A stretch of 64,000 nt of DNA from positions 54,039 to 118,038 of the forward strand of contig NZ_FTNI01000032.1 in the NCBI RefSeq assembly GCF_900156315.1, written 5' to 3'. This document shows positions 33,185 to 42,178 of the stretch, in pieces; the first letter of the stretch is position 1; each line of letters begins with the position of its first letter. The translations under genes and the position numbers were made by a program. The notes below the pieces were generated by a model. The model did no database searches and was not told where the DNA came from. It worked only from the letters and a program-made list of their open reading frames with translations. This DNA is from Microbispora rosea. GTDB taxonomy: Bacteria; Actinomycetota; Actinomycetes; Streptosporangiales; Streptosporangiaceae.

Positions 33185-34306
33185 ATGAGACAACTCCTGA
33201 TCGCCGGCGTGATCGCCCTGGCTCCGCTGACCGGCGGCGCCTCCGCCTCCCCCGCCTCCCCCGCCGCCTCCAAGCCCGCCCTGCCCGCTCCGACCGGGCG
33301 TTACGCGGTCGGACGGTCCGACGTCCACCTGGTCGACTCCCATCGGCCCGACCCCTGGGTGGACGGCAGGCCGCGAGAGCTGATGGTCTCCCTCTGGTAT
33401 CCGGCCGTGAAGGCGAAGGGCCCGACCGCGCCGTACGTCACCCCGCAGGAGTCGGCGCTGATCCTCAAGGGCTTCCCCCAGCTGAAGGACCTCCCGCCGG
33501 ACACGCTCACGAAGACGAGGACGTACGCCCGCGCCGACGTGCCCGCGCTGGCGAAGAGAGGCGGATGGCCGCTGGTGGTCATGTCGCCCGGCATGACCAT
33601 GCCACGGGCCACGCTGACCTCGCTGGCCGAGGAGTTCGCCAGCCGGGGCTACGTGGTCGCGGGCATCGAGCACACCTACGAGTCGGTCGCCACGACGTTC
33701 CCCGACGGCAGGACCGTCACGTTCGAGGCCGGTGCGGGTGGTCAGACCACGGAGCTGGGGGAGAAGGTCGCCCGGGTGCGGGCGGCGGACACGACCTTCG
33801 TGCTGGACCGGCTGGAGCGGACGAGGCGCTGGAACCGGCTGATCGACGAGCGCAGGATCGCGATGGTCGGGCACTCGGTCGGCGGCCAGAGCGCGGCCCA
33901 CCTGCTCGCCGTGAGCGATCGGATCACGGCCGCGGTCAACCTGGACGGCTCCTACAACCCCACGACCCCCGCCAAACCGATCACCAAGCCGTTCATGATG
34001 ATCGGCACCCCTCGGCAGCAGCCGGTCGCCGGCGGGGAGCCGAAGTCGTGGGACCTGTTCTGGCCCCATGTCACCGGCACGTGGAAGCGCTGGCTCACCG
34101 TCACCGGTGCCGAGCACGTGAGCTTCGTCGACTACGCGGTGCTCGGGCCGCAGCTCGGCATGCAGGTCGCCCCGATGAACGGTGAGCGATCCCTGCGGAT
34201 CACCCGGGACTACGTCACCGCCTTTCTCGACACCCACCTGAAGGGCGAGCGACGGCCGCTTCTGGACGGGCCGTCGGCCAAGTATCCGGAAGTCGGCTTC
34301 TGGTAG
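33185..34306 (+). CDS. Secreted alpha/beta hydrolase (PAF-acetylhydrolase-like)
   Basis: A 373-residue exported protein. MRQLLIAGVIALAPLTGGASA is a signal peptide. The mature part has the alpha/beta hydrolase fold with nucleophile Ser in MVGHSVGGQSAAH (GxSxG), a later Asp in VNLDGSYNP and a His in GAEHVSFVD. LMVSLWYPAVKAKG resembles platelet-activating-factor acetylhydrolase and related lipases or dienelactone hydrolases. ATG at 33185 starts the signal. It is divergent from the kinase gene and may belong to its regulon. Confidence 0.88.
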   Translation: MRQLLIAGVIALAPLTGGASASPASPAASKPALPAPTGRYAVGRSDVHLVDSHRPDPWVDGRPRELMVSLWYPAVKAKGPTAPYVTPQESALILKGFPQLKDLPPDTLTKTRTYARADVPALAKRGGWPLVVMSPGMTMPRATLTSLAEEFASRGYVVAGIEHTYESVATTFPDGRTVTFEAGAGGQTTELGEKVARVRAADTTFVLDRLERTRRWNRLIDERRIAMVGHSVGGQSAAHLLAVSDRITAAVNLDGSYNPTTPAKPITKPFMMIGTPRQQPVAGGEPKSWDLFWPHVTGTWKRWLTVTGAEHVSFVDYAVLGPQLGMQVAPMNGERSLRITRDYVTAFLDTHLKGERRPLLDGPSAKYPEVGFW

Positions 34307-34324
34307 CCGGACGAGCGGGCCGGA

Positions 34325-34846
34325 TCAGCGTGCGGAGACCGGCTCGGGGGTGGGCATGACGCGCCGGACCTGCTCGCGCACGCGGGGCGCGAGGTCGGCG
34401 GTCGGCGCCTTCTCGGTACGCAGCCGGTTGAGCGCGAAGGCGAGCGCGGTGCCCCACAGCAGGTGTCCCGCCAGCAGCGCGGCCTGGCGGCCGGGGCGGT
34501 CCTTCGGGACGGGCGGGTACGCGCCGACGCTCGGCGCCAGGCCCTGGTAGCCGAAATACCACACCAGCAACCCGTACGCCGTGCCGATCGGAACGGGCAC
34601 CCGCTGCCCCGCCGACAACAGGCCCAGCACCGAACCGCAGGAGGAGCCGAACGCGAAGTGCGCGATCGTGCCGAGCACGTTCTCGCCCCTCCTGGGCTTG
34701 TCCCGCCCGGGAAGGGTCAGCCGCGCGAACCGCCGCGGCGGCGGCTCCTCCAGCAGGCCGGCCCTGTCCGCGGCCATCAGCATCGCGCTGTACACGGCCG
34801 TCGCGAGCGCGCCGCCGACGGCGCCGTTCACCAGGTTGCGCATCAT
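34325..34846 (-). CDS. Hypothetical membrane protein
   Basis: A 173-residue protein with a hydrophobic N-terminal helix (LVNGAVGGALATAVYSAMLMAA), two central helices (GTIAHFAFGSSCGSVLGLL and GTAYGLLVWYFGYQGLAP) and a final one (LLAGHLLWGTALAFALNRL), with a Pro/Arg-rich loop near 35-55. The pattern resembles DUF1440/DUF6789-type proteins. No catalytic motif is visible. It is convergent with the secreted hydrolase. Confidence 0.7.
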   Translation of the reverse strand: MMRNLVNGAVGGALATAVYSAMLMAADRAGLLEEPPPRRFARLTLPGRDKPRRGENVLGTIAHFAFGSSCGSVLGLLSAGQRVPVPIGTAYGLLVWYFGYQGLAPSVGAYPPVPKDRPGRQAALLAGHLLWGTALAFALNRLRTEKAPTADLAPRVREQVRRVMPTPEPVSAR

Positions 34847-34945
34847 GAGGAGCCTTTTCCCACCCGGACCGGATCACCTGCCCTCGCGGTGCCCCGTTCT
34901 CGGTAAACAATCAAGGTCCGCCTCTGAGGCCGCCCGTGAACGGGA

Positions 34946-35899
34946 TCATCCGGGGACGACGGTGGTGAGCAGGGTGTCCCAGGCGGTGAGGAAGCGGTCG
35001 AGGTTGTATCGGGCCAGTGCGGCCGAGCGGGCGGCCTTGCCCGCTTGGACGGCGAGCTCGCGTTCGTTGGCGAACTGGTTGAGCGCCCGTAGCAGCGTGG
35101 GCAGTTTGGTGGAGACGATTCCGGCCTCCGGCGGCACGGCCTCCACGGCTTCGGTGGTGGCGAGCGCGACGATCGGCATGCCGATCATCATGGCCTCGAT
35201 GAGTGACAGGCCGAGCGAGGTCCAGCGGTAGGGGTGAAGGTAGACCCGGCGGCGGGCCAGCTCGGCGTGCATGGCGGCCTGCGGCAGGTCTTCGAACGCC
35301 TCCATCTCCCCGGCCAGGCCGAGTTTGGCGGGCAGGTTGGTGACCTTCATGCCGAACACGTCGAGCGGGGTCGCGGCGGCGAACGTGGGAAGCAGGTCGG
35401 TGCCCGCGACCCGCCAGCGCCTGATCGGTTCGTTGACGACCACGCCGGCACGGGGCAGTTCGCCGGTGTAGAGGTAGCCGGGGTCGACGACGCCGTGCTC
35501 GATGACGTGGGTGGGGGCGCGGCCGGAGTCCCAGAACAGGTCGTTGAAGTGGGTGACGTGGACGATCGGGATGTCGTCGCGGTCGGCCAGAGGATGACGG
35601 GTCTTGGGCACGTCCCCCGCGGGCGTGTTGTGCTCGACGTAGACGCCGGGCACGTCGCGCCCCAGCCATTCGCGGGCCAGGTCGAGCTCGTGCGGCCGCT
35701 GGTAGACGACCACGTCGACGTCCTCGCCGGCCAGCCGGTCGTACGGCACCTCCCGCACGGTGCCGGGCCAGGGATAGGTGTCGGCCCGGCCCCGCCCGTC
35801 GGGCCCCCGGTCGGGGGTGAGCGGCACCAGATAGTCGTGCCTTCCATGCACGAAAGAGGTGGTCCACGAGCCGTGGACATGCCAGACCATGATCTTCAT
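34946..35899 (-). CDS. GT4-like glycosyltransferase
   Basis: A 317-residue GT-B protein. The N-terminus MKIMVWHVHGSWTTSFVHGRHDYL and the C-terminal SLGLSLIEAMMIGMPIVALATTEAVEAVP, with the conserved Glu pair of GT4 enzymes, are visible; the donor site lies there. GGGAG lies 7 nt before ATG at 35899. It lies 74 bp downstream of gmhB, the first gene of a minus-strand pair that is divergent from the large glycan operon; it probably adds a sugar to the same glycan. Confidence 0.85.
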   Translation of the reverse strand: MKIMVWHVHGSWTTSFVHGRHDYLVPLTPDRGPDGRGRADTYPWPGTVREVPYDRLAGEDVDVVVYQRPHELDLAREWLGRDVPGVYVEHNTPAGDVPKTRHPLADRDDIPIVHVTHFNDLFWDSGRAPTHVIEHGVVDPGYLYTGELPRAGVVVNEPIRRWRVAGTDLLPTFAAATPLDVFGMKVTNLPAKLGLAGEMEAFEDLPQAAMHAELARRRVYLHPYRWTSLGLSLIEAMMIGMPIVALATTEAVEAVPPEAGIVSTKLPTLLRALNQFANERELAVQAGKAARSAALARYNLDRFLTAWDTLLTTVVPG

Positions 35900-35973
35900 C
35901 GCGTCGCTCCCCGTTCTGCCGACCTCGGAACACCGTGCCCTCCGCCCGCGGGCGCCTCACCCATCTGCCCTGG

Positions 35974-36534
35974 TCATGCCCCTTCATCCTCAGCTGTGAG
36001 CTGAATTCCCCCGAGCACCAGATCGACGGCCGCGGCGAGGTCGGGCGCCACCTCGGGGGCGGCCGCGACCTCCTCGGGCAGCGTCACCGGGGTCGGCACG
36101 AGGATGCCCCGGGCGCCGGCGGCGCGGGCGGCCTCGACGTCCCGGCCGATGTCGCCGATCACCACGCAGTCCTCCGGACGTACGCCGAGCCGCCGGGCCG
36201 CGCGCAGCACGAGACCGGGCGCGGGTTTGCGGCAGTCGCAGCGGTCGCCGTCGTCGTGCGGGCAGACCTCCCACACGTCGAAGGGGCCGAGCAGCGCGTC
36301 CACCCGGTCGTTGACGGCGCGCAGGGCCTCCGGGGCGATCAGACCCTTGGCGACTCCCGACTGGTTGGTCACGATCCCGACCGGGACGCCCTCCGCACGC
36401 AGCCGGTCGAGCACGGTCCGGGCCTCGGCGACGGGCTCCACCCGCTCAGGATCACTGTTGTAAGGAACGTCGTGAATGAGCGTTCCGTCACGGTCGAAAA
36501 GCACCGCGGCGGGTGGACGGGCGGGCTGGGACAC
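35974..36534 (-). CDS. gmhB: Heptose 1,7-bisphosphate 7-phosphatase GmhB
   Basis: A 186-residue HAD-IIIA phosphatase. Motif I FDRDGTLIHD supplies the nucleophile Asp, VTNQSGVAKG is motif II, and the zinc-binding CPHDDGDRCDCRKPAPG is diagnostic of GmhB-type enzymes; IGDIGRDVEAA is the last acidic motif. It removes the 7-phosphate from D-glycero-D-manno-heptose 1,7-bisphosphate before HldE adenylylation. GTG at 36534 has AGGAGG 6 nt upstream, unlike ATG at 36588. The kinase and isomerase genes lie in the divergent operon. Confidence 0.9.
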   Translation of the reverse strand: MSQPARPPAAVLFDRDGTLIHDVPYNSDPERVEPVAEARTVLDRLRAEGVPVGIVTNQSGVAKGLIAPEALRAVNDRVDALLGPFDVWEVCPHDDGDRCDCRKPAPGLVLRAARRLGVRPEDCVVIGDIGRDVEAARAAGARGILVPTPVTLPEEVAAAPEVAPDLAAAVDLVLGGIQLTAEDEGA

Positions 36535-36730
36535 GAGCGACCTCCTGCGTGAATCGCCCGCCGGGCTACCCGGGGGACAGATCGGCAAACACCGCCACGA
36601 CTCCGCCCACGACTACGCAGAGTAGTAGTTATTGAGTGCATCCCCCACTCACGTCGACTTCTCTACAAAGGAGTGTTTGGTAGCGCTTCTCTCGGTAACC
36701 AGACCTCCACTGCGCAACGGAGGGAAACCG
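36535..36730. promoter_or_regulatory. Divergent promoter region of the heptose-glycan cluster
   Basis: This 196-bp gap separates gmhB from the carbamoyltransferase and must hold both promoters. It is less GC-rich than its neighbours (for example AGTAGTAGTTATTGAGTGCA near 36621-36640). A TTG at 36677 with AAAGGAG could be an alternative carbamoyltransferase start. Confidence 0.4.
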
Positions 36731-38371
36731 ATGCGGTTCTTGGGGATAAATGCGATTTTTCATGATCCAGCCGCCGCGCTGGTCGTGGATGGTGAGGTGA
36801 TCGCCGCAGCAGAGGAAGAGCGCTTCAGCCGGCGCAAGCACGGCAAGCGCCCGGTTCCTTTCTCCGCCTGGGAACTGCCGGAGCTGGCCGCCGCGTGGTG
36901 TCTCGAACAGGCCGGCCTGCGGCCCGAGGACCTCGACGGCGTCGCCTACTCCTACGACCCCGAGCTCGTGGTGCCCGGCGGGCCCGGGCAGGACGGGCAC
37001 TGGGAGGACCTGCGCACCACCTACGCACGCCGCGCCCCCGACTTCCTGGCCTCCGCGCTGCCCGGGCTCGACGCCGCCCAGGTGCGCTTCGTCCCCCACC
37101 ACATCGCGCACGCCGCGTCGGCCGGGCTGGCCGCGCCCTACCGCGAGTCGGCGGTGCTGGTCTGCGACGGCCGGGGCGAGGCCGTCTCGCACCTGGCCGG
37201 GCACTACCGGGACGGCGAGCTGACCGTCCTGGCCAGCCAGGCGCTGCCGCACTCCCTCGGGCTGATGTACGAGGACCTCACCCAGCACCTCGGCTTCCTC
37301 CGGTCGAGCGACGAGTACAAGGTGATGGCCCTCGCCTCCTATGGCGAGCCGCGCTTCCTGCGCGAGATGCGCGAGCTCGTCCACCCCACCGGCGACGGCG
37401 GCTTCCGGGTCGAGCCGATCGACTGGAGCGTCTACGCCAAGGCGCTCGGCAAGGGCGAGAAGTGGACGGCCGACCACGCCGACCTCGCCGCGAGCGTGCA
37501 GATCCGCCTTGAGGAGGTGCTGCTCGACCTCGCCAGGTGGCTGCACGAGCGGACCGGCGCGCGCTGTCTCACGATGGCCGGGGGAGTGGCGCTCAACTGC
37601 GTGGCCAACACCCGGCTCTTCGCCGAGGGCCCGTTCGAGGAGGTCTGGGTGCAGCCCGCGGCGGGCGACTCGGGCACCGCGCTCGGGGGAGCGCTGCACC
37701 TCGCCCAGGCCGGCGGCGACCCCGTCACGCCGATGCCCGGCGCCGACCTCGGGCGAAGCTGGACCGACGAGGAGCTGGGCGCCTGGCTCGACGTCGCGCG
37801 CGTGCCGTACGAGCGCCCCGCCGACCTCGCCACGACCGTCGCCGCCGAGCTCGCGGCCGACCGAGTGATCGCCTGGTTCCAGGGGCGCGCCGAATACGGC
37901 CCCCGCGCGCTCGGCCGCCGGTCGCTGCTCGCCCACCCCGGCAACCCCCGCAACACCGAGCGGCTCAACGACGTGAAGGGCCGCGAGCAGTTCCGTCCGA
38001 TCGCCCCGATGGTGCTGGCGGAACGCGCCCCTATGATCTTCGGCAGGGGCCCGACGCCGAGCCCGTACATGCTCTTCGTCCACGACGTGCGGCCGGAGTG
38101 GCGCGACCGCCTCCCCGCGGTCGTGCACGTCGACGGCACGGCCCGGATCCAGACGGTCGAGCGCGGCCGCGACCCGCTGCTGGCAAGGCTGCTCGAGGAG
38201 TTCGAGGCGCGCACCGGGCTGCCTGTGGTGGTCAACACGAGCCTCAACACGGCCGGCCGGCCGATGGTGGACGACCCCCGCGACGCGCTGGAGTGCTTCG
38301 GCTCGGCCCCGGTGGACGTGCTCGTCCTCGGTCCGTACGTCATGCGCAGGGGGGCGGTGTTCGCCGGATGA
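36731..38371 (+). CDS. NodU/TobZ-family carbamoyltransferase
   Basis: A 546-residue O-carbamoyltransferase that moves the carbamoyl group of carbamoyl phosphate, through a carbamoyl-adenylate, to a sugar hydroxyl. The Kae1-like domain has the metal-binding pair HHIAHAAS, CDGRGE and TMAGGVALNCVAN; the C-terminal domain has AEYGPRALGRRSLLAHP and REQFRPIAP. ATG at 36731 has GGAGGG 7 nt upstream. It opens the plus-strand glycan operon and overlaps the GT2 gene by 4 bp. Carbamoylation of a heptose or other sugar of the glycan is inferred. Confidence 0.92.
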   Translation: MRFLGINAIFHDPAAALVVDGEVIAAAEEERFSRRKHGKRPVPFSAWELPELAAAWCLEQAGLRPEDLDGVAYSYDPELVVPGGPGQDGHWEDLRTTYARRAPDFLASALPGLDAAQVRFVPHHIAHAASAGLAAPYRESAVLVCDGRGEAVSHLAGHYRDGELTVLASQALPHSLGLMYEDLTQHLGFLRSSDEYKVMALASYGEPRFLREMRELVHPTGDGGFRVEPIDWSVYAKALGKGEKWTADHADLAASVQIRLEEVLLDLARWLHERTGARCLTMAGGVALNCVANTRLFAEGPFEEVWVQPAAGDSGTALGGALHLAQAGGDPVTPMPGADLGRSWTDEELGAWLDVARVPYERPADLATTVAAELAADRVIAWFQGRAEYGPRALGRRSLLAHPGNPRNTERLNDVKGREQFRPIAPMVLAERAPMIFGRGPTPSPYMLFVHDVRPEWRDRLPAVVHVDGTARIQTVERGRDPLLARLLEEFEARTGLPVVVNTSLNTAGRPMVDDPRDALECFGSAPVDVLVLGPYVMRRGAVFAG

Positions 38372-39396
38372 CGACTGAGACGACCCGGGAGACGAACGCG
38401 GCTCCCACCGGGGAGCCGCACCAAGAAACGGGACAGGCCGTCACGGTCGTCGTCCCGACGATCGGGCGCCCGAGCCTGGCCGCCACGCTCGCCGCCGTCG
38501 GTCCCGGCCCTGAGATCGTCGTCGTGGACGACCGGCCGGAGGAGAGCAGGGGCGACGACTGGGAGCCGCTGCAGGTGCCCGGCCGCGTACGCGTGCTCAG
38601 GTCGGGCGGGCGCGGCCCGGCCGCCGCGCGCAACGCCGGATGGCGGGCCGCGACGACGCCGTGGGTGGTGTTCCTCGACGACGACGTGGTGCCGGGCCCC
38701 GGCTGGGTCCGCGCGCTGACGGACGACCTCGCCCGCCTGCCCGGGAACGTCGGCGGGAGCCAGGGACGGCTGGAGGTGCCGTTGCCGCCGGGCCGCCGCC
38801 CGACCGACGCGGAGCGCAACACCGCCGGGCTGGCCGACGCCGACTGGATCACCGCCGACATGGCCTACCGCAGGACCGCCCTGGAGGCGACCGGCGGCTT
38901 CGACGAGCGTTTCCCCGGCGCCTACCGGGAGGACGCCGACCTCGCGCTGCGGGTCGAGCGGGCCGGGTTCGCGCTGGTGAAGGGCGAACGCCTGACCCGC
39001 CACCCGGTGCGCGACGACGGCTTCTGGTCCAGCGTGCGCTTCCAGCGCGGCAACGCGTCCGACGCGCTCATGCGGCGCGTGCACGGCCGCGACTGGCGGG
39101 CGGCCATCGGCGGTCACGGCGGCCGGCTCAAGCGGCACGTCCTCACCACCGGCATGGGCCTGCTCGCGCTCACGCTCGCCGCCGGTGGGGGGCCGCGGCG
39201 GCGGCGACTGGCCGCCGCTGCGGGACTGGCCTGGCTCGGCCTCTCCGCCGAGTTCGCCTGGGCGCGCATCGCCCCGGGCCCGCGTACGCCGGAGGAGGTC
39301 GCGCGCATGGCCGTGACCAGCCTGGTCATCCCTCCGGTGGCCTGCGCGCACCGGATCAGAGGCGAGGTGAAGGCACGGACGGGGAGGCGCTCGTGA
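38368..39396 (+). CDS. GT2 family glycosyltransferase
   Basis: A 342-residue inverting GT-A transferase. VTVVVPTIGRPSLAATL is the nucleotide-sugar strand, and VVFLDDDVVPGPGW carries the DXD-type metal site; YREDADLALRVERAG is the usual catalytic-base region. The C-terminus has a hydrophobic stretch (LAWLGLSAEFAW) and basic residues that may hold it at the membrane. It starts within the ATGA overlap with the carbamoyltransferase and its stop overlaps the next gene, so it is part of a tightly coupled operon. Confidence 0.9.
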   Translation: MTTETTRETNAAPTGEPHQETGQAVTVVVPTIGRPSLAATLAAVGPGPEIVVVDDRPEESRGDDWEPLQVPGRVRVLRSGGRGPAAARNAGWRAATTPWVVFLDDDVVPGPGWVRALTDDLARLPGNVGGSQGRLEVPLPPGRRPTDAERNTAGLADADWITADMAYRRTALEATGGFDERFPGAYREDADLALRVERAGFALVKGERLTRHPVRDDGFWSSVRFQRGNASDALMRRVHGRDWRAAIGGHGGRLKRHVLTTGMGLLALTLAAGGGPRRRRLAAAAGLAWLGLSAEFAWARIAPGPRTPEEVARMAVTSLVIPPVACAHRIRGEVKARTGRRS

Positions 39397-40433
39397 TCGG
39401 GACCGCTCTGGTGGTGCGGCCCGACAACGCGGGGGACGTGCTGCTCGCGGGGCCCGCCGTGCGCGCCGTCGCCGCCGGGGCGCGGGAGGTCGTGATGCTC
39501 GCCGGTCCGTACGGCAGGGCCGCGGCCGAACTGCTGCCCGGCGTCGACCGCGTGCTGGAATGGCGTGCCCCGTGGATCGACCCCGACCGGATCCCGATGA
39601 CCTCCGAGCACGCGGCCCGCCTGGTGGAGCAGGTTCGCGCCGTCGGCCCGGACGCGGCCGTCGTCTTCACGTCCTTCCACCAGTCGGCACTGCCGACGGC
39701 CCTGCTGCTCCGGCTGGCCGGAGTGCCGCGGATCGCCGCGATCAGCGAGGACTACCCCGGCTCCCTGCTCGACGTGCGGCACGTCGTGGACGAGAGCGTG
39801 GACCTCCCCGAGCCGGAGCGGATGCTCGGCCTCGCGCGCGCCGCCGGCTTCGACCTCCCGCGGGGCGACGACGGGCGGCTCGCCGTGCGTGGTCCGCTGC
39901 CGGACGTGGAGCACCTCACCGGCCCGCCCGGTTATGTGGTGGTGCATCCCGGCACGACCGCGCCGGCCAGGGCGTGGCCCGCCGAGCGGTGGGCGGAGGC
40001 GGTCGAGGCGCTGCTGGCCGCGGGTGAGCGGGTCGTCGTCACCGGCAGCCCGGGAGAGCGCGCGCTGACCGCGCTCGTCTCCGGGCCCGCGCTCGATCTG
40101 GGCGGGGCGACCACGTTCGCGGAGCTCGCCGGCGTGCTGGCCGGGGCGTCGGCGGTGGTCGCCGCCAACACCGGCCCCGCCCACCTCGCCGCGGCCGTCG
40201 GCACACCCGTGGTCAGCCTGTTCGCGCCGGTCGTGCCCGCCGCCCGCTGGGCGCCGTACGGGGTGCCCACGGTGGTGCTCGGCGACCAGGACGCCCCCTG
40301 CCGGGGAAGCAGGGCGCGCGTCTGCCCCGTGCCCGGGCACCCGTGCCTGGCCACGGTCGGCGGCGAGCAGGTGGTCGACGCGGTGCGCCGCCTCATACCC
40401 GCCGAAGAGGCGGTGAAGGAGAGGGTGCCATGA
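39393..40433 (+). CDS. GT9 heptosyltransferase-like enzyme (first)
   Basis: A 346-residue GT-B protein of family GT9, the ADP-heptose transferase family. VVRPDNAGDVLLAGPAVRAV is the acceptor side; YVVVHPGTTAPARAWPAERWAE and VVAANTGPAHLAAAVGTPVVSLF are the donor-binding motifs. It starts at GTG 39393 (GTGA overlap) and its stop overlaps the following ATG. In Gram-negatives GT9 enzymes add heptose to lipid A core; here the acceptor must differ because there is no LPS. Confidence 0.9.
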   Translation: MIGTALVVRPDNAGDVLLAGPAVRAVAAGAREVVMLAGPYGRAAAELLPGVDRVLEWRAPWIDPDRIPMTSEHAARLVEQVRAVGPDAAVVFTSFHQSALPTALLLRLAGVPRIAAISEDYPGSLLDVRHVVDESVDLPEPERMLGLARAAGFDLPRGDDGRLAVRGPLPDVEHLTGPPGYVVVHPGTTAPARAWPAERWAEAVEALLAAGERVVVTGSPGERALTALVSGPALDLGGATTFAELAGVLAGASAVVAANTGPAHLAAAVGTPVVSLFAPVVPAARWAPYGVPTVVLGDQDAPCRGSRARVCPVPGHPCLATVGGEQVVDAVRRLIPAEEAVKERVP

Positions 40434-41623
40434 GGATCGCCCTGGTGTCGGAGCACGCCAGCCCGCTGGCGACCCTCGGCGGTGTGGACGCCGGCGGGCA
40501 GAACGTGCACGTCGCGGCCCTGGCCCTGGCCCTGGCCGAACGGGGCAACGAGGTCGTCGTGCACACCCGGCGGACCTGCCCCGGCCAGCCGGACGCCGTC
40601 CCGATGGCGCCCGGCGTCACCGTCGAGCACGTGCCGGCCGGCCCGGCGGAGCCGCTCCCCAAGGACGAACTGCTGCCGCACATGCCGGAGTTCGGGGCGC
40701 ACCTGGCCCGCAGGTGGAAGGCCGAGCCGCCCGACGTGGCGCACGCGCACTTCTGGATGAGCGGGCTGGCCACCCTGACGGCGGCGGAGCCTCTTGAGAT
40801 CCCGGTCGTGCAGACCTACCACGCGCTCGGCACCGTGAAGCGGCGCTGGCAGGGCGAGGCCGACACCAGCCCGCCGAGCCGGCTCGCGATCGAGCGCGAC
40901 ATCGGCCACCGGGCGGTCGCGGTCGTCGCGACCTGCTCCGACGAGGTGGGCGAACTCGTCACGATGGGCGTGCCGCGCGACCGGATCGCGGTCGTGCCGT
41001 GCGGCGTCGACCTCGGCGTGTTCCGCCCGGACGGCCCGGCCGCCCCGCGCGGCGACCGGCCCCGGGTGCTGAGCATCGGCCGCATGGTGCCCCGCAAGGG
41101 GGTGGACACCGTCGTCCGGGCGATGCGGCACGTGCCCGGCGCCGAGCTCGTCATCGCGGGCGGCGACCCGGGCGACGAGGAGAGCACGCGGCTGCGCGCG
41201 CTGGCCGACGGCCTCGGCGTCGGCGACCGGGTCCGGCTGATCGGCAGCGTGAGCCGGGCCGGCGTGCCGGCCCTCATGCGCTCCGCGGACGTCCTGGTGA
41301 CCGTCCCCTGGTACGAGCCGTTCGGCATGGTGCCCCTGGAGGCCCTGGCCTGCGGGGTGCCGGTGGTCGCTTCCGCGGTCGGCGGCCACCTCGACACCGT
41401 CGCGGGATGCGGCGTGCTCGTGCCGCCCCGGCGGCCGCGCGCGCTGTCCCGCGCGCTCTGCGATCTGCTGACCCGGCCCGGACTGCGGGCGGCGCTGTCG
41501 GCCGCCGGAGCCCGGCGGGCCCGCGCCCGTTACGGCTGGCCGAGGATCGCCGAGCAGACCGAGTCCGTGTACCGAAACCAGGCCGGCGGGTGCCTGGGCA
41601 CCCTCGCCGCCGCGGGAGGCTGA
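40430..41623 (+). CDS. GT4 family glycosyltransferase
   Basis: A 397-residue retaining GT-B enzyme. VSEHASPLATLGGVDAGGQNVHV matches the sucrose-phosphate-synthase/MshA-like N-terminus that binds an acceptor, SIGRMVPRKGVDTVV begins the donor domain and WYEPFGMVPLEALACGVPVVA gives the EX7E pair. ATG at 40430 has GGAGAGGG upstream and overlaps the previous stop by 4 bp. It belongs to the heptose-glycan operon; the sugar it transfers is not assigned. Confidence 0.9.
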   Translation: MRIALVSEHASPLATLGGVDAGGQNVHVAALALALAERGNEVVVHTRRTCPGQPDAVPMAPGVTVEHVPAGPAEPLPKDELLPHMPEFGAHLARRWKAEPPDVAHAHFWMSGLATLTAAEPLEIPVVQTYHALGTVKRRWQGEADTSPPSRLAIERDIGHRAVAVVATCSDEVGELVTMGVPRDRIAVVPCGVDLGVFRPDGPAAPRGDRPRVLSIGRMVPRKGVDTVVRAMRHVPGAELVIAGGDPGDEESTRLRALADGLGVGDRVRLIGSVSRAGVPALMRSADVLVTVPWYEPFGMVPLEALACGVPVVASAVGGHLDTVAGCGVLVPPRRPRALSRALCDLLTRPGLRAALSAAGARRARARYGWPRIAEQTESVYRNQAGGCLGTLAAAGG

Positions 41624-41626
41624 GCG

Positions 41627-42178
41627 ATGCATCCTCACCTGGCCCGGCTGAGCACCGCGCTGACGGCGGTGGACCCGGAGACACCCAAGATCCACGCCTG
41701 GGGCTACAAGCTCGCGGCGGTGCTGAGCGGCGGCGGGCGGCTGCTCGCCTGCGGCAACGGCGGCTCCGCCGCCGAGGCGCAGCACCTGACCGCCGAACTG
41801 GTCGGGCGCTACCGCGCCGACCGGCGGCCGTACGCCGCGATCCCGCTGCACGGCGACACCTCGTCGCTGACCGCCATCGGCAACGACTTTGGCATGGCCG
41901 AGCTGTACGCGCGGCAGGTGCGGGCGCACGGCCGCCCCGGCGACGTGCTGATGTGCCTGTCGACCAGCGGGACGAGCCGCAACGTGACCGAGGCGGCCGA
42001 GGCCGGCCGCGAGTGCGGCCTGACGACCTGGGCGCTGACCGGCCCCGGGCCGAACCCGCTCGCCGAGCTGTGCGACGAGGCCCTGACCGTGCCCGCGGAC
42101 GACACCGCGACGATCCAGGAGGTGCATCTCACGGTGATCCACATGCTCTGTGACGTGATAGAGAAGGCCGTCGCGTGA
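41627..42178 (+). CDS. gmhA: Sedoheptulose-7-phosphate isomerase GmhA
   Basis: A 183-residue SIS-fold isomerase that turns sedoheptulose 7-phosphate into D-glycero-D-manno-heptose 7-phosphate. ACGNGGSAAEAQHLTAELVGRY binds the sugar phosphate, TSSLTAIGNDF and LSTSGTSRNV are conserved loops, and VHLTVIHMLCD has the C-terminal zinc/active-site His. It begins 4 bp after the GT4 gene and overlaps hldE. It is the entry step to the heptose pathway in this operon. Confidence 0.93.
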   Translation: MHPHLARLSTALTAVDPETPKIHAWGYKLAAVLSGGGRLLACGNGGSAAEAQHLTAELVGRYRADRRPYAAIPLHGDTSSLTAIGNDFGMAELYARQVRAHGRPGDVLMCLSTSGTSRNVTEAAEAGRECGLTTWALTGPGPNPLAELCDEALTVPADDTATIQEVHLTVIHMLCDVIEKAVA